Part shown: positions 5,143-9,108 of the stretch, piece after piece
Numbering within the stretch: the stretch's first letter is position 1
How the letters are laid out: the number at the start of each line of letters is the position of its first letter
Assembly (NCBI GenBank): GCA_002471345.1
Contig: DKPS01000084.1
Coordinates: 1,091-10,198, forward strand
DNA length: 9,108 bases
Origin: Saprospiraceae bacterium UBA7328
Lineage (GTDB): Bacteria > Bacteroidota > Bacteroidia > Chitinophagales > Saprospiraceae
Reading direction: 5' to 3'
Translations under genes and position numbers: made by a program
The notes under the pieces: model-generated
The model's input: the letters and a program-made list of their open reading frames with translations, nothing else
Told to the model about the DNA's origin: nothing
Database searches by the model: none

Positions 5143-6627
5143 GTGCTAGAATTATTCGACATATTATCTGAGGAGTGGGCTATAAGAGCCTTAATTGCAT
5201 CATCTCTTGTAGGAATTTTATGTGGCGTTTTAGGCTGTTTTTTAGTTCTAAGAAATATGTCATTGATAGGAGATGCACTCTCACATGCAATTCTACCTGG
5301 AGTTTTTGTTCCATTTATGATAATAGGCTATAGTAAAGCAGGTTTCTTCATCGGAACTCTCACTGCTGCAATAATCAGCGCTGTCGCTATCACGTGGATC
5401 CAGAATAATGTTAAAACAAAAAATGATGCGGCTATTGGAATTGTATTCACTTTAATGTTTGCTATTGGAGTAACTGGGATTTCTTACCTCAACAATGCTC
5501 AGGGTGTGCATTTAGATTTAAAAGATTTTTTATTTGGCTCTACACTGGGCATTTCTAATGAAGACATTGTAATAACTTCTATTGTTACATTCTATGCATT
5601 AGCAAGTGTGATCATTTTTTATAGATACTTATTTATTACAACCTTTCAAGCCACGATTGCGGCTACGATGGGAATTTCGGTACAATTTGTTCATTATTTC
5701 CTGATGCTACTGGTATCATTAGCCATAGTTGCCTCTCTACAGACTGTAGGAATAATATTAGTAGTAGCCATGCTGATTACACCAGCAAGCACAGCATTAT
5801 TGCTCTCTAACAATCTCAAAAGTGTACTGGTAATATCAGGAGTTATTGGCCTGCTTTCAGCAGTTATAGGATTGATCGGAGCAATTGTTCTAAACACTCC
5901 TCCAGGGCCAGCAATGTGCATAACAGCGACATTGTTTTATGCCTTTTCAGTAGTTTTTTCACCAACTAAGGGAATAGTTGTCAAATTCAGGAATAGGCGT
6001 CACCAAAAAGCATTAATTCAAAGAGAAGACATACTCAAATTAATGTACAAAAGTGAAACATCCATTTCGAAAGACACGATTGCTAACAGACTTCAATATA
6101 ACCTCTCTATCTTATCTTCTAGGCTTGCTGAACTTATTCAATCAGGAGACATTTCTAAATCTATTAATGGATATGTCATCACTGCCAAAGGCCGTGATCT
6201 TGGGCAAAAACTGGTAAGAGCTCATAGACTATGGGAAAAATATCTAGTGGACGAAATGGGACTAAAAGATGATCAAATTCATGAAGACGCTGAAAATCTA
6301 GAACATATTCTAGATCATGAAATGATTGATACTCTTGATGAAAAATTAGGCTACCCCGATAAAGACCCTCATGGTGCCCCTATTCCTCAGCGACTAGAAA
6401 GATCACGAACGCCGCTATTGGGCTTGAAGCCTAAAGGTCGAGCATTAATATCAAAAGAACAGATCAGTGAAAAGGTAGAAAGCGAACTATTTGAACTTGG
6501 TTTGTCAGCCCTTATGCCCATACAACTTAATGATATTCAAGAAAGTACAATTACTGTGGACACTGCCAATGGGATTATAAATATAGATGTTGACCTTGCT
6601 CGAAAAATAAGCGTCGATAAAGCTTGA
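5143..6627 (+). CDS. Metal ABC-3 permease fused to DtxR/MntR-type repressor (YtgCR-like)
   Basis: Residues 1 to about 280 are an ABC-3 family permease for Mn/Fe/Zn import, with about eight to nine membrane segments and the family blocks LVLRNMSLIGDALSHAILPG (34-53) and LVVAMLITPAST (206-217). Residues about 285-494 form a full DtxR/MntR-type regulator. A winged helix covers about 290-350 and a metal-binding/dimerisation domain about 354-415, with AHRLWE and HEDAENLEH ending in PHGAPIP. A FeoA/SH3-like domain covers about 425-491 (LLGLKPKGRAL to VDLARKISV). By alignment from memory, His361, Glu365 and His380 match DtxR site 1 (His79, Glu83, His98). Glu384, Glu387 and His388 match MntR Glu99, Glu102, His103 (Cys102, Glu105, His106 in DtxR). 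Asp296 matches MntR Asp8, while MntR Glu11 is replaced by Lys299. The start is GTG, fixed by an in-frame TGA directly before it. No ATPase or substrate-binding gene lies nearby. The architecture resembles chlamydial YtgCR, which is cleaved to free the repressor. Confidence 0.9.
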   Translation: MLELFDILSEEWAIRALIASSLVGILCGVLGCFLVLRNMSLIGDALSHAILPGVFVPFMIIGYSKAGFFIGTLTAAIISAVAITWIQNNVKTKNDAAIGIVFTLMFAIGVTGISYLNNAQGVHLDLKDFLFGSTLGISNEDIVITSIVTFYALASVIIFYRYLFITTFQATIAATMGISVQFVHYFLMLLVSLAIVASLQTVGIILVVAMLITPASTALLLSNNLKSVLVISGVIGLLSAVIGLIGAIVLNTPPGPAMCITATLFYAFSVVFSPTKGIVVKFRNRRHQKALIQREDILKLMYKSETSISKDTIANRLQYNLSILSSRLAELIQSGDISKSINGYVITAKGRDLGQKLVRAHRLWEKYLVDEMGLKDDQIHEDAENLEHILDHEMIDTLDEKLGYPDKDPHGAPIPQRLERSRTPLLGLKPKGRALISKEQISEKVESELFELGLSALMPIQLNDIQESTITVDTANGIINIDVDLARKISVDKA

Positions 6628-6652
6628 TGACTTTACAGTTTTCAAGTACTTT
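6619..6652. terminator. Possible weak bidirectional terminator between convergent genes
   Basis: The arms AAAGCTTGA (6619-6627) and TCAAG-TA-CTTT (6642-6652) can pair as nine base pairs with a two-base bulge around a 14-base loop. Both stop codons lie in the inner arms (TGA at 6625-6627 on plus, TGA at 6644-6642 on minus). The only intergenic space is the 14-bp loop. The stem is AT-rich and the loop is long, so this is tentative. Confidence 0.25.
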
Positions 6653-7493
6653 TCTTATTCATACCTAGGGCTCGTAGCATTCTTTCCTTTCCTTGCATAT
6701 CTCTCCTTATTTCCACTTGATCAAAAATACTTTCAAATATTTTTCTAGTTTCTTTTACTCTAAACTCATTCATTTCTACATATACTGCCCCACCCACATT
6801 AAGATGATCTTCTGCAAATCGAGAAATATGACGATAGAAAACTAGAGGGTCATTTCCATGAGTGAATAAGGCCTTCTCAGGTTCATAACCTAGAGTATTC
6901 TCGGACATTTTATTTTTTTCCGACATCGATATATAGGGAGGATTTGACACTATGATATCAAAGGCACCAAAAGCTTTCCAAATGGATCTATCTAAAAAGT
7001 CAGTTCTAAAAAACTCTAAATTAGTCCTCAGTCTTTTGGCATTAATTCGTGTGCAATTCATTGCATCCATTGACTCCTCCAATGCAAATACACGAAATGG
7101 TGGTTTCTTCTTTTTTAGTGTAATACCAATACAGCCAGAGCCAGAACCGATGTCGATGACATCTTTCTGTTTATACTGATTCTTATTGTCTTCCAAAATC
7201 CAATTCACCAGCTCTTCTGTCTCTGGTCGAGGAATGAGGACATGCTTATTCACCATGAATTCATAGCCAAAAAAATTACTATGGCCGATTATATAATCGA
7301 TTGGCTCTGAGCGCTTTAATCTTTTTATTATTGCCTTCAATTCTTCTTCCTCTCCAAATTCATCAGTTCTGTCAAAATTAGAGACCTTAAATATTTCCTT
7401 TAAAATGAGTCTAGAAATATTGGTAGCCTCTTTTCGATCATAATCCCCTAAAAGTGAGTAAACAGTATAATCAAAAGCTGATTTTATCGTCAT
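6642..7493 (-). CDS. prmC: PrmC/HemK, peptide chain release factor glutamine methyltransferase
   Basis: PrmC uses S-adenosylmethionine to methylate the glutamine of the GGQ motif in release factors RF1 and RF2, which improves translation termination. The 283-residue length is normal for the family. The N-terminal helical substrate-binding region (about 1-85) carries EPIDYIIGHSNFFG (63-76), and VLIPRPETEELV (85-96) marks the linker into the Rossmann methyltransferase domain. The SAM-binding motif is DIGSGSGCIGI (114-124), and the diagnostic catalytic NPPY is at 184-187 followed by IS. The ATG at 7493 starts only three bases after the sulfotransferase stop, so prmC is probably at least partly transcribed from the upstream glycan-type genes. 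Its 3' end converges on the permease-repressor gene with 14 bases between stops. Confidence 0.93.
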   Translation of the reverse strand: MTIKSAFDYTVYSLLGDYDRKEATNISRLILKEIFKVSNFDRTDEFGEEEELKAIIKRLKRSEPIDYIIGHSNFFGYEFMVNKHVLIPRPETEELVNWILEDNKNQYKQKDVIDIGSGSGCIGITLKKKKPPFRVFALEESMDAMNCTRINAKRLRTNLEFFRTDFLDRSIWKAFGAFDIIVSNPPYISMSEKNKMSENTLGYEPEKALFTHGNDPLVFYRHISRFAEDHLNVGGAVYVEMNEFRVKETRKIFESIFDQVEIRRDMQGKERMLRALGMNKKST

Positions 7494-7496
7494 GAA

Positions 7497-8468
7497 TTAT
7501 TCAATAATAAATGGAAAAGAATTTCCCGATAAAGGATATTTTCTGAATGTTCTTTTGGCATATTCTATAGTCACAAAAGATAATGCTTTCACCTTTTCTT
7601 GGCTTCTCTCTTCGCTTTTAACCATGAAATATTTAAAATGATTCATTATGGCTCTAATATTTTTAAATACTGGTTTTTTACCATAAAATTCAAAATCTTT
7701 TTTGAAACATAAATGGTCAATTAAGTACTCAATTTCTCTTTTGCGAAAATTAGGTATTGTAACGTCTGAATTCACTTCATTGGGCTTTTCTGGACGCCAA
7801 GATGATAACATTGTCATCTTCTCTAAATTTTGTGTCATTTGACTTTCAAAACTGAAATTTCTCTCATGGAGTATAGGAAGTATGGTTCCTTCAGGATCTC
7901 TAGATAAGTCTTCGTATTTAATAACTCTCACATCGTAATCAGGATCATAACCCATTGCAATATTAAGAAGATAAACTCCACAAGAATAGATTAAGGACCA
8001 TCCCCTTTTTTGCATTGATAATATGGCATCAATTGGATTTCTTATGGTAAGAACAAACTGAGTTTGGTCAAATTTTGATCTTAGCAAATGAAAGCATAAA
8101 GCATTCGAAGGGGTTTTCTCGGCTATAAATTCTTTGCCAGACTGTACGTTCACATACAAATACAATTCATATATAAATGATTGATAATCTATACTTTGGC
8201 GGACCAAATGCTCAAAATCTCTATCACCTAACAAATCTGATATTTGCACCCCTTTGTGAATATGCCAACCCTTGGACATCACATCCTTGAGAGTGGTTTT
8301 ATTTATATTCAATTTAATACTAGGCCAATTCAATATCCAATCTGGTTGTGTAAAAAGATTAGTCTCTAAACCACAATATATTTGAGAATGCTGACCTAAA
8401 ATATGAGCCAATAAGGACGACCCTGTGCTTGCTGAGCCTCCGATGAGCACTTTCAATTTGGTGTTCAT
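7497..8468 (-). CDS. PAPS-dependent sulfotransferase family protein
   Basis: The product is predicted to transfer sulfate from PAPS to a hydroxyl or amino group, probably of a surface sugar given its neighbour. The ATG at 8468 (323 residues) is chosen because it overlaps the preceding stop as ATGA; an in-frame TTG at 8489 would add seven residues. The 5'-phosphosulfate-binding loop is VLIGGSASTGSSLLAHIL (7-24). EKTPSN (117-122) matches the conserved block seen in sugar and tyrosylprotein sulfotransferases. The 3'-phosphate-binding motif is FVLTIRNPIDAILSM (138-152) with Arg143. VIKYEDLSRDPEG (182-194) is the usual late block of the PF13469/PF00685 group. There is no signal peptide, so it is cytoplasmic or peripheral. 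The acceptor cannot be predicted. It sits between an asparagine-synthase gene and prmC, both on the same strand. Confidence 0.85.
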   Translation of the reverse strand: MNTKLKVLIGGSASTGSSLLAHILGQHSQIYCGLETNLFTQPDWILNWPSIKLNINKTTLKDVMSKGWHIHKGVQISDLLGDRDFEHLVRQSIDYQSFIYELYLYVNVQSGKEFIAEKTPSNALCFHLLRSKFDQTQFVLTIRNPIDAILSMQKRGWSLIYSCGVYLLNIAMGYDPDYDVRVIKYEDLSRDPEGTILPILHERNFSFESQMTQNLEKMTMLSSWRPEKPNEVNSDVTIPNFRKREIEYLIDHLCFKKDFEFYGKKPVFKNIRAIMNHFKYFMVKSEERSQEKVKALSFVTIEYAKRTFRKYPLSGNSFPFIIE

Positions 8469-9108
8469 ATTTTCATTACTTTTCGCCAAATCGCAAAGCT
8501 GATATGCTTAAATTGTCTGTAATTTTCAGGCTTATTACTTATAGTCCACATCACTTTATAATTGTCTTTCAAGTATTGCAAATCATAAACGTCACTCATG
8601 TGATCTCCAAAATACTCTATCCAATGTTCTTTTTGCTCTTCTATCCATTGATTGTTAGGGCTAAGCAATCCTTTCTTATCTCTTCTTTTCAATATTTTCT
8701 TTGGCAATTCATTTTTAAAAGAATCTCTCAAAATTGCCTTGGAAGCACCTTTGTGAAATCTATACTCATAAGGAGATTCTAAAATATGATTTGCCCACTT
8801 TACATTTTCGGCAAATGGATATTTCATTTTAATATCAAAATCCTTACTTATTCTATTAGTAAATCTTGATAGATGTCTTATTCCACCATTGAAAAAGTCA
8901 TCTCTCATTTGATCTTTTAGCGGCTTTTTTGAACCATATTCTAATACATTTAAGGATCTATCTAAAAAGTCTCTATTGTATAATTTCAACTCGTTAATAT
9001 AGATCATGTACAATTTGAATATCCATTTCGATGTCCATGAACTTTGTTTCAACAGTGTCTTAGAAGCATTTAGTATTTCATTTTTAGAAGATTGTTTCCA
9101 ACCTAACA
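8465..9108 (-). CDS. asnB: Asparagine synthase (glutamine-hydrolysing) AsnB-type, C-terminal fragment
   Basis: The frame is open from the stop at 8465 to the right edge, giving 213 codons; the N-terminal glutaminase and ATP-pyrophosphatase core lie outside the window. The visible part matches the end of the asparagine synthase domain. It has LSRFTNRISKDFDIKMKYPF, corresponding to the LLRxxDRxSMxxSxExRxPF block, then KGASKAILRDSFKNELPKKI, RRDKKGLLSPNNQW, and a closing region ending in ISFAIWRKVMKI. The family forms asparagine from aspartate, glutamine and ATP. AsnB-like paralogues in polysaccharide clusters often amidate other carboxylates, such as sugar uronates, and the sulfotransferase overlapping by four bases (ATGA) favours that setting. 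PFAEN replaces the usual PFLD, suggesting a divergent paralogue rather than the housekeeping enzyme. Confidence 0.8.
   Translation of the reverse strand, partial: LGWKQSSKNEILNASKTLLKQSSWTSKWIFKLYMIYINELKLYNRDFLDRSLNVLEYGSKKPLKDQMRDDFFNGGIRHLSRFTNRISKDFDIKMKYPFAENVKWANHILESPYEYRFHKGASKAILRDSFKNELPKKILKRRDKKGLLSPNNQWIEEQKEHWIEYFGDHMSDVYDLQYLKDNYKVMWTISNKPENYRQFKHISFAIWRKVMKI

Noticed and set aside
5694..5921. 75-residue minus-strand frame inside the permease gene
   Set aside because: It lies antisense to conserved membrane segments of the permease and is a shadow of that coding pattern.
6952..7179. 75-residue plus-strand frame opposite prmC
   Set aside because: It is antisense to the SAM-binding and NPPY region of prmC, with no motif of its own.
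8469..8489. TTG start at 8489 for the sulfotransferase
   Set aside because: The ATG at 8468 overlaps the upstream stop as ATGA and begins just before the conserved first strand, so it explains the layout better.
8504..8782. 92-residue hydrophobic plus-strand frame opposite the asparagine synthase gene
   Set aside because: Its hydrophobic look comes from the complement of Lys/Glu-rich codons; the opposite strand has clear AsnB motifs.

Overview
The window comes from an AT-rich member of the Bacteroidota, most likely a gliding or marine Cytophagales-type bacterium. The main evidence is a type IX secretion (T9SS) pair found only in this phylum: a PorP/SprF-family protein followed by a GldK/PorK lipoprotein. 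A PF13568-type outer-membrane barrel, promoter elements of the Bacteroidota form (TTTG / TAnnTTTG) and weak or absent Shine-Dalgarno sequences support this. The exact genus cannot be read from the window.

Left part, minus strand (1-3523): a probable co-directional run reads leftward as a 74-residue small conserved protein, a PhnP-like metallo-beta-lactamase-fold hydrolase starting at TTG, porP, a 330-bp gap with inverted repeats, and gldK, which runs off the left edge. The order porP-gldK matches the porPKLMN arrangement known from Porphyromonas, so gldL, gldM and gldN are expected just outside the window.

Middle part, plus strand (3559-6627): only 35 bp separates the leftward run from a rightward run. 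This second run holds a small outer-membrane beta-barrel protein, a short Ppx/GppA phosphatase, and a 494-residue fusion of an ABC-3 family metal-ion permease with a complete DtxR/MntR-type metal-dependent repressor (winged helix, metal-binding/dimerisation domain, FeoA/SH3-like domain). A perfect 16-bp palindrome resembling a DtxR-family operator lies between the phosphatase and the fusion gene and overlaps a candidate -7 element. Together these suggest a self-contained, autoregulated metal transporter-sensor resembling chlamydial YtgCR. It is the most interesting item here.

Right part, minus strand (6642-9108): the 3' end of an AsnB-type asparagine synthase gene is followed, with an ATGA overlap, by a PAPS-dependent sulfotransferase gene. 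Three bases later comes prmC (release-factor glutamine methyltransferase), which converges on the permease fusion. The first two look like the end of a surface-glycan or capsule gene cluster, with the housekeeping gene prmC placed at its downstream end.

No tRNA, rRNA, CRISPR array, insertion sequence or phage gene was recognised.
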